Part shown: piece by piece, positions 1 to 9,400 of the stretch | How the letters are laid out: each line of letters opens with the position of its first letter | Numbering within the stretch: position 1 is the first letter of the stretch | Translations under genes and position numbers: made by a program | Notes under the pieces: generated by a model | What the model saw: only the letters and a program-made list of their open reading frames with translations | Databases searched by the model: none | What the model was told of the DNA's origin: nothing | NCBI RefSeq assembly: GCF_001306415.1 | Contig: NZ_LDJX01000002.1 | Location: 62,001-126,000, forward strand | Source of the DNA: Croceitalea dokdonensis DOKDO 023 | GTDB lineage: Bacteria; Bacteroidota; Bacteroidia; Flavobacteriales; Flavobacteriaceae | DNA length: 64,000 bases | Direction of reading: 5' to 3'

Positions 1-1252
1 CAATACCAGTACTGCTCGCAATTCCTAAATTACAAGTATCCGTTCCTGGACATGCCGTAATATCCAAGGCCTTGTTATAACCAGCTTCGGCAAACCCCAA
101 TTTGGAAAGTTCTTGGTAGAAAAACGGCACCAACCCAACTCTTACATGCGGAATTAGAATATTCTGACGTAGGGAAAGACGGATTTCTGCTGCGGCATAC
201 TTTTGGACCAAATTGGCCAACAACCGTGCTTTATCCGTATAAAAGTCTCCCAGCAATACTTTAATGCCAATAGCAACAAAACCATCTTGTTTTTGTGCCA
301 CCAGATTGGTGGACTTCCATTGATTAAAGGCGGCCGGATCGTTAATCTTAACTACAGGAATAGGGATTTGGGCTATTTTAGGTTTAGGATAAGATTGGTA
401 ATCAATAGGATACACAAACTGCTCTAGGGCATGTTCTTCTTCTTTTAAAAGCGCTTTGAAACCGTCTACGCCCAAATCCTTTACCAAAAACTTTAACCTT
501 GCCTTTGCCCTGCTCTTGCGTTCCCCGTAGCGATCAAAAACCCGGATGACGCCTTCCATTAGCGGAATGATCTTATCGGTTGGAAGAAAGGTATACAATA
601 CATCTGCATGCCTTGGCTGTGATCCCAATCCGCCGGCAAGCATCACCTTAAAACCACGTTTCCCATTTTCCATTTTGGCAATAAAACCCAGATCGTGCAT
701 GTACGAAAGACCAGTATCGGCAGCCGTAGCTGAAAATGAAACCTTGAATTTTCTCCCCATTTCTTGCCCTATAGGATTGCGCAAAAAATACTCGAATACA
801 GCTTGGGCATATGGGGACACATCGAAAGGTTCGTTGGGGTCAATTCCGGCCGTTTCAGAAGCAGTAACGTTTCGAACTGTGTTTCCGCAGGCCTCTCTGA
901 GGGTGACTTCATCTTTCTCTAACTGCGCCCAAAGTTCTGGGGTTCTTTCCAGGTCGACATAATGAATCTGAATATCTTGACGAGTGGTAATATGAAGTCG
1001 CCCTGTTGAATATTCATCGGCCACATCTGCGATTCGAAGCAATTGCTTTGAAGTGACCTTGCCATAAGGAAGCTTTATCCGAATCATTTGAACCCCCTGC
1101 TGTCGTTGACCATAAACTCCCCTTGCCAAACGAAGACTTCTGAATTTCTCGTCGTCAATAGTACCATTCTTGAACTTCTGAATTTTTTGTTCCAATTCAA
1201 GGATGTCTTTCTCAACTACTGGATTCTCTATTTCCGTTCTAAAACTTTTCAT
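1..1252 (-). CDS. Nitrite/sulfite reductase (sirohaem, [4Fe-4S]), 3' part outside window
   Basis: Translated from the minus strand from ATG at 1252, the frame stays open to the window edge, giving about 417 residues without the C-terminus. It has the ferrodoxin-like half-domain arrangement of the sirohaem nitrite/sulfite reductase family, with an STGRLHITTRQDIQ block in the first third and an ACPGTDTC motif just before the edge, which holds the first two cluster-binding cysteines (CPGxxxC type). The second cysteine pair must lie outside. It follows cysN by 78 bp on the same strand after cysD and cysH, so reduction of sulfite to sulfide in assimilation is the natural role; nitrite reduction cannot be excluded from sequence alone. 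Confidence 0.9.
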   Translation of the reverse strand, partial: MKSFRTEIENPVVEKDILELEQKIQKFKNGTIDDEKFRSLRLARGVYGQRQQGVQMIRIKLPYGKVTSKQLLRIADVADEYSTGRLHITTRQDIQIHYVDLERTPELWAQLEKDEVTLREACGNTVRNVTASETAGIDPNEPFDVSPYAQAVFEYFLRNPIGQEMGRKFKVSFSATAADTGLSYMHDLGFIAKMENGKRGFKVMLAGGLGSQPRHADVLYTFLPTDKIIPLMEGVIRVFDRYGERKSRAKARLKFLVKDLGVDGFKALLKEEEHALEQFVYPIDYQSYPKPKIAQIPIPVVKINDPAAFNQWKSTNLVAQKQDGFVAIGIKVLLGDFYTDKARLLANLVQKYAAAEIRLSLRQNILIPHVRVGLVPFFYQELSKLGFAEAGYNKALDITACPGTDTCNLGIASSTGI

Positions 1253-1330
1253 TATTCTATTTATCCTATCTTTTTAGTAGATTTTATTGCAACAAAATGT
1301 TCCTCATAAGACCCATTTTGATTCTGCTAT

Positions 1331-2578
1331 TTATTTGATAAATCCTACTCCCGCGGTGGTATTGGTCTGCTCATCAATTAAAATGAAAGCACCGTTGGAT
1401 TTGTTGTCATTGTAAGCATCTGTAAAAACCGGTTTGCTCAACTTTATTTTTACTTCTCCAATTTCGTTAAGCCTCAACGAACCTGAGGATTCACTTTCGC
1501 CTGAAAAATCTGTTTCCACCACATTTCCAACTTCAGCAATTTTTGATACCACCTGGTTGGTATTGTGCTGAACGATATATCTAGATCCGGCGGAAAGTTG
1601 CTTGCTATCCATCCAGCAAACGGTAGCTGTAATTTCTTTTTCAACTTTTGGCAGTTCGTTGGTCTTAACCAGCATATCCCCACGAGTAACATTAATTTCA
1701 TCTTCTAGTGTGATGGTCACGGAACTACCTGCTTTGGCCAATTCATAGGGCGTATCGTAAAAATAGATGGACTTTACTTTGGACGTGGTCATCGAGGGCA
1801 AAACCGTTATTGCATCGCCTATCTTTACATCACCTCCCTTAATTTTTCCGGCAAAGCCCCTAAAATCATGAAACTCATCGGTCTTAGGCCGAATGACCAT
1901 CTGTACGGGGAATCGGAAATTACCATCTTCCTGCACATCTGTACCTTTAAGGTTTTCCAAATGTTCCAATACTGTATGTCCTTTGTACCATGGCATTTCA
2001 TTAGAACTTTTGACCACGTTATCCCCTTTCAACGCACTTACGGGAATATAGGTTGCATTTTGTTCTATATATGTACTGTTGGCATTGAGCTTTTCAAAGT
2101 TTTGCTTTATATCTTCAAAAACACTTTGGTCGTACCCCACAAGGTCCATTTTATTAATTGCGACGATAACATCTTTTATACGTAAAAGATTATTGATGAA
2201 GAAGTGGCGATAGGTTTGCTCTATGACCCCTTTTCGAGCATCAATCAAAATGATGGCGACCTGTGAAGTGGAAGCACCGGTGACCATATTACGAGTATAT
2301 TCCACATGGCCCGGTGTATCAGCAATGATGTAACTTTTACGTGCTGTTGAAAAGTAGATATGCGCTACATCTATGGTAATACCCTGTTCACGTTCAGCAA
2401 CCAAGCCATCTGTGGCCATAGAAAAATCTAGATAATCATACCCCTTTTTCTCGCTGCTGTTGCGGATAGCTTCAATTTTATCGTCAGTCAATGATTTGGT
2501 ATCATATAGTAACCTGCCTATTAAGGTGCTTTTACCATCATCAACACTACCCGCTGTTGCTATTTTCAATACTTCCAT
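1331..2578 (-). CDS. cysN: Sulfate adenylyltransferase subunit 1 (GTPase)
   Basis: 415 residues. A translation-factor-type GTPase: P-loop GSVDDGKS at residues 10-17, DTPGH at 87-91 and NKMD at 142-145, followed by two EF-Tu-like beta-barrel domains. CysN drives APS formation from ATP and sulfate by coupling it to GTP hydrolysis in a complex with CysD, whose gene lies 76 bp upstream. The protein ends after the barrels, so there is no C-terminal APS kinase (CysC) domain, unlike NodQ/CysNC fusions. It is not EF-Tu or SelB: the SVDDGKST P-loop is diagnostic of CysN. Likely co-transcribed with cysD, cysH and the reductase gene. Confidence 0.96.
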   Translation of the reverse strand: MEVLKIATAGSVDDGKSTLIGRLLYDTKSLTDDKIEAIRNSSEKKGYDYLDFSMATDGLVAEREQGITIDVAHIYFSTARKSYIIADTPGHVEYTRNMVTGASTSQVAIILIDARKGVIEQTYRHFFINNLLRIKDVIVAINKMDLVGYDQSVFEDIKQNFEKLNANSTYIEQNATYIPVSALKGDNVVKSSNEMPWYKGHTVLEHLENLKGTDVQEDGNFRFPVQMVIRPKTDEFHDFRGFAGKIKGGDVKIGDAITVLPSMTTSKVKSIYFYDTPYELAKAGSSVTITLEDEINVTRGDMLVKTNELPKVEKEITATVCWMDSKQLSAGSRYIVQHNTNQVVSKIAEVGNVVETDFSGESESSGSLRLNEIGEVKIKLSKPVFTDAYNDNKSNGAFILIDEQTNTTAGVGFIK

Positions 2579-2654
2579 TTGTTCTATTTATAGTTGATGG
2601 CTCCTAGCTGTTAGTATGTGCACCAACACTAAAAACAAACAACCGATAACGATT

Positions 2655-3644
2655 TTAAAAATACCCTTGTTGTTTTCTTTTTTCCATTGCCGCTTCTGAC
2701 CGCTTGTCATCTATACGTGCCCCTCTTTCGGAAATTTTGGAGTCCCGTATTTCTGCCACTACCTTTTGAATCGTATCCGCAGTGGATTCCACGGCTGCCG
2801 TACAGGACATATCTCCAACAGTTCTAAATCTTACAGTTCTCTCTTCTACCTTTTCATCTTCTGAACGAAAAACCACATCATCTTGAGCAGACCATATGAG
2901 CCCATCTCGCAGAAACGTATGTCGCCGATGTGCAAAGTAAATTGCAGGTATTTCTATTTGCTCTTCTTGTATGTAACTCCAAACATCCAACTCTGTCCAA
3001 TTGCTTATGGGAAATACCCTAACGTTCTGCCCGTGCTCAATGTTTCCGTTCAACATATCAAACAATTCCGGACGCTGATTCTTTTCATCCCACTGGCCAA
3101 AATCATCACGGACGGAAAAAATACGTTCTTTGGCCCTGGCCTTTTCCTCATCCCTTCTGGCCCCACCAATGCAAGCATCAAACCTAAATTCTTCAATGGC
3201 ATCTAATAGTGTTGTGGTTTGTAGGCTGTTTCGGCTGGCATACTTACCAGTTTCCTCCATGACCTTTCCATCATCAATAGCATCCTGCACATTTCTGACA
3301 ATAAGCTTTACACCAAGCTCTTGTACCAACTTGTCCCGGAATGCTATAGTCTCAGGAAAATTATGGCCCGTATCTATATGCATCAGCGGAAATGGGATTT
3401 TGGCTGGCCAAAATGCCTTCTGTGCCAAGCGGACCAAGGTAATGGAATCCTTGCCTCCAGAAAATAACAACACTGGCTTTTCAAACTGTGCCACTACCTC
3501 CCTAAAAATATAAATGGCCTCACTTTCCAAGGCGTTAACCCGTAGTACGTTTTTTTGGCCTGTGACATCTGGTCGTTTGGTGTCTTGTATGGTAGTACTC
3601 AAATTTCTTAAATTTTTGGCTTTTCTTTCTCCCTTTCTCCGCAT
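2655..3644 (-). CDS. cysD: Sulfate adenylyltransferase subunit 2
   Basis: 329 residues. The ATP-sulfurylase catalytic subunit of the PP-loop family: SGGKDS at residues 62-67, HIDTGHNFPE in the first third, and the family C-terminus ending KRKQQGYF. It adenylates sulfate to APS with CysN (next gene). The protein is about 25 residues longer at the N-terminus than typical CysD, and the extension is rich in Lys and Arg (MRRKGERKAKNLRN). No other in-frame ATG lies between it and the conserved ESEAIYIFRE block, so either the extension is real or a non-ATG start is used. 42 bp separate it from cysH. Confidence 0.96.
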   Translation of the reverse strand: MRRKGERKAKNLRNLSTTIQDTKRPDVTGQKNVLRVNALESEAIYIFREVVAQFEKPVLLFSGGKDSITLVRLAQKAFWPAKIPFPLMHIDTGHNFPETIAFRDKLVQELGVKLIVRNVQDAIDDGKVMEETGKYASRNSLQTTTLLDAIEEFRFDACIGGARRDEEKARAKERIFSVRDDFGQWDEKNQRPELFDMLNGNIEHGQNVRVFPISNWTELDVWSYIQEEQIEIPAIYFAHRRHTFLRDGLIWSAQDDVVFRSEDEKVEERTVRFRTVGDMSCTAAVESTADTIQKVVAEIRDSKISERGARIDDKRSEAAMEKRKQQGYF

Positions 3645-3686
3645 CTTAATTTACCTAGGGATAAAGTACCGTGTTATACGCTCCTT

Positions 3687-4304
3687 TTATATGTGCAAAC
3701 CGCACTCCCGGTTTTCCAAGACCTTTGTGGGGTCAAAATAATTGTGTTCATTGGGCAAATTGTAGGCGGCCAAATAAGCGTCCAATTGGGCATTGTCCCA
3801 ATAATAAAAAGGACTTACTTTTAATACCCCGTCCCTTCCCAGGCTTAGAATATCCAAAGCATCCCTATGCGCAGTCTGTCCCTGGCGCAAATTGGTAAAC
3901 CAAACATCTGGACGATGCTCCTCCATGGCCCTTGCAAAAGGCTCCAGTTTTACCTGCTCCGTAAAAAGTTTGTGCAAAGGGTCTTCCACGGATGGAATAC
4001 CCATAACCACATTCCTGTGGGCCGATGTTTGTTTGGGAACGTAAAGTTTGATGTTCAGTCCCAGTTGCACAATTAGCTGTTCCGCATGCTTATAAGTCTG
4101 TGGGGTGTTGTACCCCGTGTCGCACCAGATTACGGGAATCTCCTTATCCACATCCGTGACAGCGTGTAAAATGGCAACCTCATAAGGTCTAAAATTGGTA
4201 GTAACCACGGGTGTGTGGCCATGCTGAATGGCCCATGCAATTATTTCTTGTGGCGGTATTCCCTTAAGCTGTGCATTCCAAACAGCCAACTGATGTTCTG
4301 ACAT
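3687..4304 (-). CDS. cysH: Phosphoadenylylsulfate (PAPS) reductase type CysH
   Basis: 205 residues, PP-loop family, ending ECGLHI with the catalytic Cys at 201. Only one other Cys is present (C61 in WCDTGYN). The CC...CxxC cysteines that bind a [4Fe-4S] cluster in APS reductases are absent, so by the family rule this should be the cluster-free, thioredoxin-dependent PAPS reductase. That requires an APS kinase, which is not encoded in this window. The gene follows the DUF2061 gene by 6 bp and precedes cysD, consistent with one sulfate-assimilation operon. Reaction: PAPS plus reduced thioredoxin to sulfite and PAP. Confidence 0.92.
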   Translation of the reverse strand: MSEHQLAVWNAQLKGIPPQEIIAWAIQHGHTPVVTTNFRPYEVAILHAVTDVDKEIPVIWCDTGYNTPQTYKHAEQLIVQLGLNIKLYVPKQTSAHRNVVMGIPSVEDPLHKLFTEQVKLEPFARAMEEHRPDVWFTNLRQGQTAHRDALDILSLGRDGVLKVSPFYYWDNAQLDAYLAAYNLPNEHNYFDPTKVLENRECGLHI

Positions 4305-4310
4305 AACTAC

Positions 4311-4574
4311 TTATTTTCCCCAACTAATGGTATTCCAGATTCTTTCATGAAAAAAGTAAAGCATCATCTTGGTCACTAACTCTATAAAGCCAATTGAAAA
4401 TGCCAAACTTAGGGTACCTGTTACAATCCAGGATATGATAATGGTATCCAAAGTGCCTATTACCCGCCAACTAATGGACTTGGCAATACTACGTTTGGGA
4501 CTTTCTGATGCCTTGTCCTTGCTGTAGGTTGTTTTCCCTCTTTCTGATGTCACTATTAACTGTTCCGTAACCAT
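4311..4574 (-). CDS. DUF2061 small membrane protein of the sulfate-assimilation operon
   Basis: 87 residues with two hydrophobic segments (about 36-55 and 58-75) around a WRVIGTLDTIIISW core and ending HERIWNTISWGK, the pattern of DUF2061 proteins. The function is not established; the family is repeatedly found next to cysD/cysH/cysN in Bacteroidota and Proteobacteria, which suggests a role in sulfate uptake or in anchoring the pathway (inference). It is the first gene behind the promoter with two candidate Rrf2 operators and lies 6 bp before cysH. Confidence 0.85.
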   Translation of the reverse strand: MVTEQLIVTSERGKTTYSKDKASESPKRSIAKSISWRVIGTLDTIIISWIVTGTLSLAFSIGFIELVTKMMLYFFHERIWNTISWGK

Positions 4575-4580
4575 AATTTA

Positions 4581-4680
4581 TTACCCTATAGATTTAATAG
4601 GTAATACAAACATAAGACTATATTTATATTGAAGAAGCTAAAACCAAAATATTTTTATAATTACCCTATAGTTTTAATAG
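4581..4680 (-). promoter_or_regulatory. Twin 20-bp elements, candidate Rrf2 operators of the cys operon
   Basis: Two copies of a 20-bp element occur at 4581-4600 and 4661-4680, read on the plus strand as TTACCCTATAGATTTAATAG and TTACCCTATAGTTTTAATAG. They differ at one base and start exactly 80 bp apart. The copy nearest the gene sits at the predicted transcription start of the DUF2061-cysHDN operon; the other sits about 50 bp upstream of the -7 box. They lie between that operon and the Rrf2-type regulator gene, and their A/T-rich CTATAGGGTAA core resembles sites of the cysteine regulator CymR (Rrf2 family). That they bind this Rrf2 protein is inference. Confidence 0.6.
4607..4614 (-). promoter_or_regulatory. 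-7 box of the cys operon promoter
   Basis: On the minus strand the bases read TATGTTTG, a perfect match to the Bacteroidota -7 consensus TAnnTTTG. Transcription would start near 4600, inside the first copy of the twin element and about 25 bp before the DUF2061 start codon at 4574. No convincing -33 TTG at 19-21 bp was seen, which fits a regulated promoter. Confidence 0.6.
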
Positions 4681-4733
4681 ATTAATAGTATTACCAGCTA
4701 AATAGTGAGAAAAATATGATGTACAAACACATG

Positions 4734-5144
4734 TTAAGATAGTAAATCTGCCAAGGTAGTATTGCGGTACACCTCAAGATTGGCATCCCGGACCTTCAAC
4801 ATTAGTTTATGGACGGAGCACTGCCCTTCTTCCGGACAATCATCGCATTTTTCGTAGAAATTTAAACTCACACAGGGTACCATGGCAATAGGTCCCTCCA
4901 ATACCCGCATGACCGTGGTCATTTGAATGTCCTTAGGTTCCTTGATCAGATAATAACCGCCGCCCTTCCCCTTTTTGGAACCCAAAAAACCGTTTCTCCT
5001 TAGCGTGAGCAAGATACTTTCCAAAAACTTTTGTGAAATATTTTTCTCTTTTGCTATCTCTGCGATTTGAACTGGTTCCCGTGTAGGTTGCGAACCTAAA
5101 AAGGTGAGCGCCTTTAAACCATATTTTGTTTTCTTGGAAAGCAT
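4734..5144 (-). CDS. Rrf2 family transcriptional regulator, four-Cys type
   Basis: 136 residues from ATG at 5144 (MLSKKTKYGL). A longer frame to 5225 exists, but it overlaps the preceding gene and adds 27 residues not expected in the family. N-terminal winged helix-turn-helix with IAEIAKEKNISQKFLESIL (28-46) and the wing GSKKGKGGGYYL (55-66). Cys91, Cys100, Cys103 and Cys109 form a cluster-like set such as those that bind Fe-S in IscR, NsrR and RirA; whether this one binds a cluster is unknown. It lies 43 bp behind metZ and just before the cys operon, whose promoter carries two similar elements, so control of sulfate assimilation (CymR-like) is likely. Confidence 0.9.
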   Translation of the reverse strand: MLSKKTKYGLKALTFLGSQPTREPVQIAEIAKEKNISQKFLESILLTLRRNGFLGSKKGKGGGYYLIKEPKDIQMTTVMRVLEGPIAMVPCVSLNFYEKCDDCPEEGQCSVHKLMLKVRDANLEVYRNTTLADLLS

Positions 5145-5187
5145 GGGACTAAGATAGGGAAAACTTGGTTTCAGAATTGACCTATCC

Positions 5188-6363
5188 CTAGCCCAAAGCT
5201 TGGTTGATATCTGCAATAATATCATCTACATGCTCCAAACCAACGGAAACCCTGACCATGCCATCCGTAATACCAGATACCAAACGTTCTTCCTTGGTGA
5301 GTTTACTATGGGTGGTAGAGGCAGGGTGCGTGACAATACTTCGGGAATCCCCTAAATTTGCGGAAAGTGACAAAAGCCTGATGGCATCAAAAAACGTTTG
5401 TCCGGCCTTTATCCCCCCTTTGACCTCAAAGGCTACCACGCAACCTCCTGCCTTCATTTGTTTTTTGGCCACTTGATACTGAGGATGTGATTTTAAGAAA
5501 GGATATTTTACCCAGTTCACCTTTGCATGCCCCTCTAAAAACTGGGCCAACCGTAGGGCATTCTCACAATGCCTGTCCACGCGTAGGGCCAAAGTCTCCA
5601 AACTTTTGGAAAGCACCCACGCATTAAAGGGCGAAAGTGCGGGCCCCGTAATCCGTGCAAAGCGATATACCTTGTCTATGAGTGCAGCATGCCCCACGGT
5701 GATTCCGGCCAAGACCCGTCCTTGGCCGTCCATTAACTTGGTGCCAGAATGGATGACCAAATCTGCCCCAAATTGTATAGGCTGCTGCAAATAGGGCGAA
5801 GCAAAGCAGTTATCTATAATCAGAATTAGTTGATGTTTTTTTGCTATGGCCCCCAAAGCTTCCAAATCCACAATATCCACACCAGGATTGGTGGGCGACT
5901 CTGCATAGATTACTTTGGTGTTTGGGGTTATTAACCTTTCTACGGAATCCAAATCATCTATGGGAAAATAACTATGGCCAATGTTCCATTTAGGAAAGAA
6001 ATTTTGGAATAAGGTATGGGTGGAACCAAAAATATTGCCCGCAGATATAATATGGTCACCGCTTTCCAACAGAGCGGCCAAGGTGGAGAATACCGCCGCC
6101 ATTCCGGATGCAAATGCAAAACCAGCCTCGGCACCTTCCATTTGGCAGACTTTTTCCACAAACTCATTGGAATTTGGGTTGGAATAACGCGAATAAATGT
6201 TCCTGTCCTTCTCTTCCGCAAAAGAAGCCCGCATATCCTCCGCATCCTCAAAAACAAAACTAGACGTGAGGTACATGGGGGTGGAATGTTCTAAAAACTG
6301 TGTACGTTCCGTTTGTATCCTTACAGCTTGGGTTTCAAATTTTTTACTGCTTTTACCTTTCAT
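5188..6363 (-). CDS. metZ: O-succinyl/acetylhomoserine sulfhydrylase, Cys/Met metabolism PLP family
   Basis: 391 residues, fold-type I PLP enzyme of the Cys/Met metabolism family. SRYSNPN (58-64) is the phosphate-binding loop from the neighbouring subunit, and the Schiff-base lysine is K209 in HSGTKLMDGQGR. Overall pattern is closest to MetZ-type enzymes that put sulfide onto an activated homoserine to give homocysteine; cystathionine gamma-synthase (metB) is the alternative and cannot be excluded by eye. It sits between the metX-thrA fusion (115 bp upstream) and the Rrf2 gene (43 bp downstream), so it probably shares SAM-I riboswitch control. A second PLP sulfhydrylase (metY) is in the same locus. 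Confidence 0.88.
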   Translation of the reverse strand: MKGKSSKKFETQAVRIQTERTQFLEHSTPMYLTSSFVFEDAEDMRASFAEEKDRNIYSRYSNPNSNEFVEKVCQMEGAEAGFAFASGMAAVFSTLAALLESGDHIISAGNIFGSTHTLFQNFFPKWNIGHSYFPIDDLDSVERLITPNTKVIYAESPTNPGVDIVDLEALGAIAKKHQLILIIDNCFASPYLQQPIQFGADLVIHSGTKLMDGQGRVLAGITVGHAALIDKVYRFARITGPALSPFNAWVLSKSLETLALRVDRHCENALRLAQFLEGHAKVNWVKYPFLKSHPQYQVAKKQMKAGGCVVAFEVKGGIKAGQTFFDAIRLLSLSANLGDSRSIVTHPASTTHSKLTKEERLVSGITDGMVRVSVGLEHVDDIIADINQALG

Positions 6364-6478
6364 TCCGCAATTTCATTGGATAGCCCTTAGGACCATCAAA
6401 TTTTAAGTTTGGAAAAGTCACCAACTCGCTTTAAGCATGCAACACCTCATCCATGGTTTTTAGGCTTAAGAAAACCTA

Positions 6479-9400
6479 TCAGCCTTTTCCCGCTATTCGC
6501 AAAATATCACCAAAAACACCCCTTGCCGTAACGGCCGCCCCTGCTCCTGCACCCTGTATGACAATGGGATGATCACCATAAGATTCCGTAAAAATCTCTA
6601 CAATGGAGTCCGCTCCAGATACCTGGCCCAACGCGCTGGATTTAGGAACCGATATCAGTTTGGCTTCCAAAATACCTTTGTTTTGTTGTAAATTACCGTA
6701 CAAATCTCCAATATAACGCAATACATGGTTTGGTTTTTGTGCCTTTTTAATAGCGTTGAATTTAGCATCCAACACATCTGGGCTGGCTAAAAAGGCGGCA
6801 ACGCTCACCTCTTGCAATTCTTGGGGAATAAGGTTGTCAATGGAGATATCTGCAAACTCATTTTCCAAATCCAGCTCACGTGCCAAAATCAGTAATTTTC
6901 TTGCCACATCGTTTCCGGAAAGGTCTTCCCTAGGGTCTGGCTCTGTATAACCATTTTGCATAGCGGTCTGCAATACTGCTGAAAATGGCTGGTCACTCTC
7001 AGAAAAGGTATTGAAAACATAACTTAAAGAACCGGAAAAGACCCCTTTTATCTGGGTAATGTTCTCACCGGAAAGGTGTAGGAGCTTTATGGTATCTATC
7101 AATGGTAAGCCCGCCCCCACATTAGTTTCATACAAATACTGTTTTTGGTGCTCCTCTAATTTATCCCGGACCATTTGATAGTAATCAAAATCTAAGGTAT
7201 TCGCTATTTTATTGGAGGAAACCAAATCAAAACCAGCAGAAATCAACTCAAAGTATTGACTTACAAAATCCGTGCTTGCCGTGTTGTCAATAGCGATAAG
7301 GTTTTCTAAATGGTATTCTTGTGCAAAGTGTATGATATCTTGTAAGGCGTATCCCGGAGCCGTAGACGCCAATTGCTCCTCCCAATCTTCACCCACTCCT
7401 CTGGGGTTCAAGAGTACCTTTTTAGAATTGGCAACTGCAAATATCCTAAGGTCTATTCCTTTTCTTTGGTTGATTTTATCATGTGAGTGTAAAATTTGAC
7501 GAATTAACGTACCCCCTACCGTTCCATGTCCAAATACCGCAATGTTGACGCGTTTGCTCACACCAAAAATCTGCCCGTGCATCACATTGACCGCTTTTTT
7601 CAACATCTTTTTCTCCACAACCAAACTAATGTTCTTCCCGGATATGGTATTATTGAATAACAGCGGGACGATACCATTTTTAATCAATGCGTTGTACGGA
7701 TGGTGAAATGTGCTTAAATCCTGCCCCACAACGGAAATCACCGCAATATCATTTTTAATGGTAATGGTATTAACGTCCTTATCAGAATAATCCGTGGCAA
7801 ACTCCTCATCCAAAGCAACCTTGGCGGCGGTTGCCCTATTAGCATCTACGACCAACCCAATTCCCCGTTCTGATGAACCTTGGGAGATGATGCTAACGCT
7901 AATATCATGTTTTCCCAAAGTGTTAAAAATACGTGCATCAATACCTACCTTGCCCAAAAGCCCACGACCTTCCAGGTTGATCAAGGCCACATTTTCAATG
8001 ACGGATAGCGAGCGTATGCCTTCTTTTTTAACTTTAGAACTGATTAAAGTACCCTTGGAATTTTCATTAAAGGTATTTAAAATCCGAAAGGGAATATTCT
8101 TTTCGATTAACGGGATTATAGTTTTGGCATGCAGGACGGTAGCCCCAAAATTGGCCAGTTCATTCGCCTCTTCGTAAGACATTTGTTCAATAATTTTGGC
8201 CTCGGGCACATCATTGGGATCAGCGGTAAAAATACCATCCACATGGGTATAGTTCAACACCACGCCCGCATCCAAATAATTTGCCAAAAGTGCTGCGGTA
8301 TAATTGCTGCCATTTCTGCCCAAAGTGGTGGTTTCCCCCTTTTCATTGGCGGCAATAAATCCCGTGATAATGGGTACGGCGTCATTGGGCAAGCCCGAAA
8401 AATAACGCAATACGTTGGCTTTTGAAAGCCTTTCCTTGATTCTAGCATTGCCAAAGGAATCGTCTGTTGCCAGCAATTTTCGGGTGTCCACCAAAACGGC
8501 TGGAACCCCACGTTCTCGCAAAAGGTTCACCACCAACTTACATGATAGAAGTTCCCCAAAGGAAAGCACCTCATCCTTGGTTTTTAGGCTATAGTCACCA
8601 AGTAGGGAGACCCCTTTCAACCTTTTGGTCAGTTGCGCCATTTCTGGAGTGATGTCCACGGTAATGTCAACATTGGTTTGATAGCGTTCAAAATGGGCCA
8701 AAGCCTTTTCATCTATTTTCCCGTTTGCGGCAGATTCCAAAAGTTTTTCCAAGGTATCCGTAGCCTTTTCACGCGCAGAGAGCACCACTCCAATGGCCTC
8801 TCCTCCTTGATATTTTTTGGTAATGATATCCAATACACGTTGTAAACCTTCCCCATTGCTAAGCGACTTTCCACCAAACTTTAAGATTTTTAAGCCCTGC
8901 TGGGATTTCTTGCCGTTAAAAACAGGTTCCAAGAGCCGTTGTAATTGCTGAAATTCTATGAGAAATGCATCATGCCCATGAACGGATTCTACCTCACCAT
9001 AGGTGACATTGGCCTTGGCCTGAGCCAATTGCTTAAAAGTCTCCTTATTCTCCTCTGCCGTAAAAAACAAATCTGAATTAACACCAATAATATGGATATT
9101 GGCTGCACTGCTTTCTATGGCCTCAAATGCCTGTTGGCCACCTTTGGTAATATCAATGGTTTTTAACAACTGGTTCATTAACCGATAGGCCGAAACCTGA
9201 AAACGCTCCTGTAATTTTTCCCCATGGTGCATTAACCAACTTTCAACGTTAAAAATCTTTAACGCTTCATTGGTGCTACGTTGGAAGCGTTTTTTGAAAG
9301 ATTCCGGTGTTCTATAACACAACATAGCGTGCATACGGGCATCATGGACGGGCTGACTGGAATTTTTTAAAATCTGCTCTTGTATCTGGCAATTGGCAAT

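Noticed and set aside
203..1309. Plus-strand open frames of 73-138 residues
   Set aside because: They are shadows of the sulfite reductase gene on the minus strand, which is open to the window edge and shows clear motifs.
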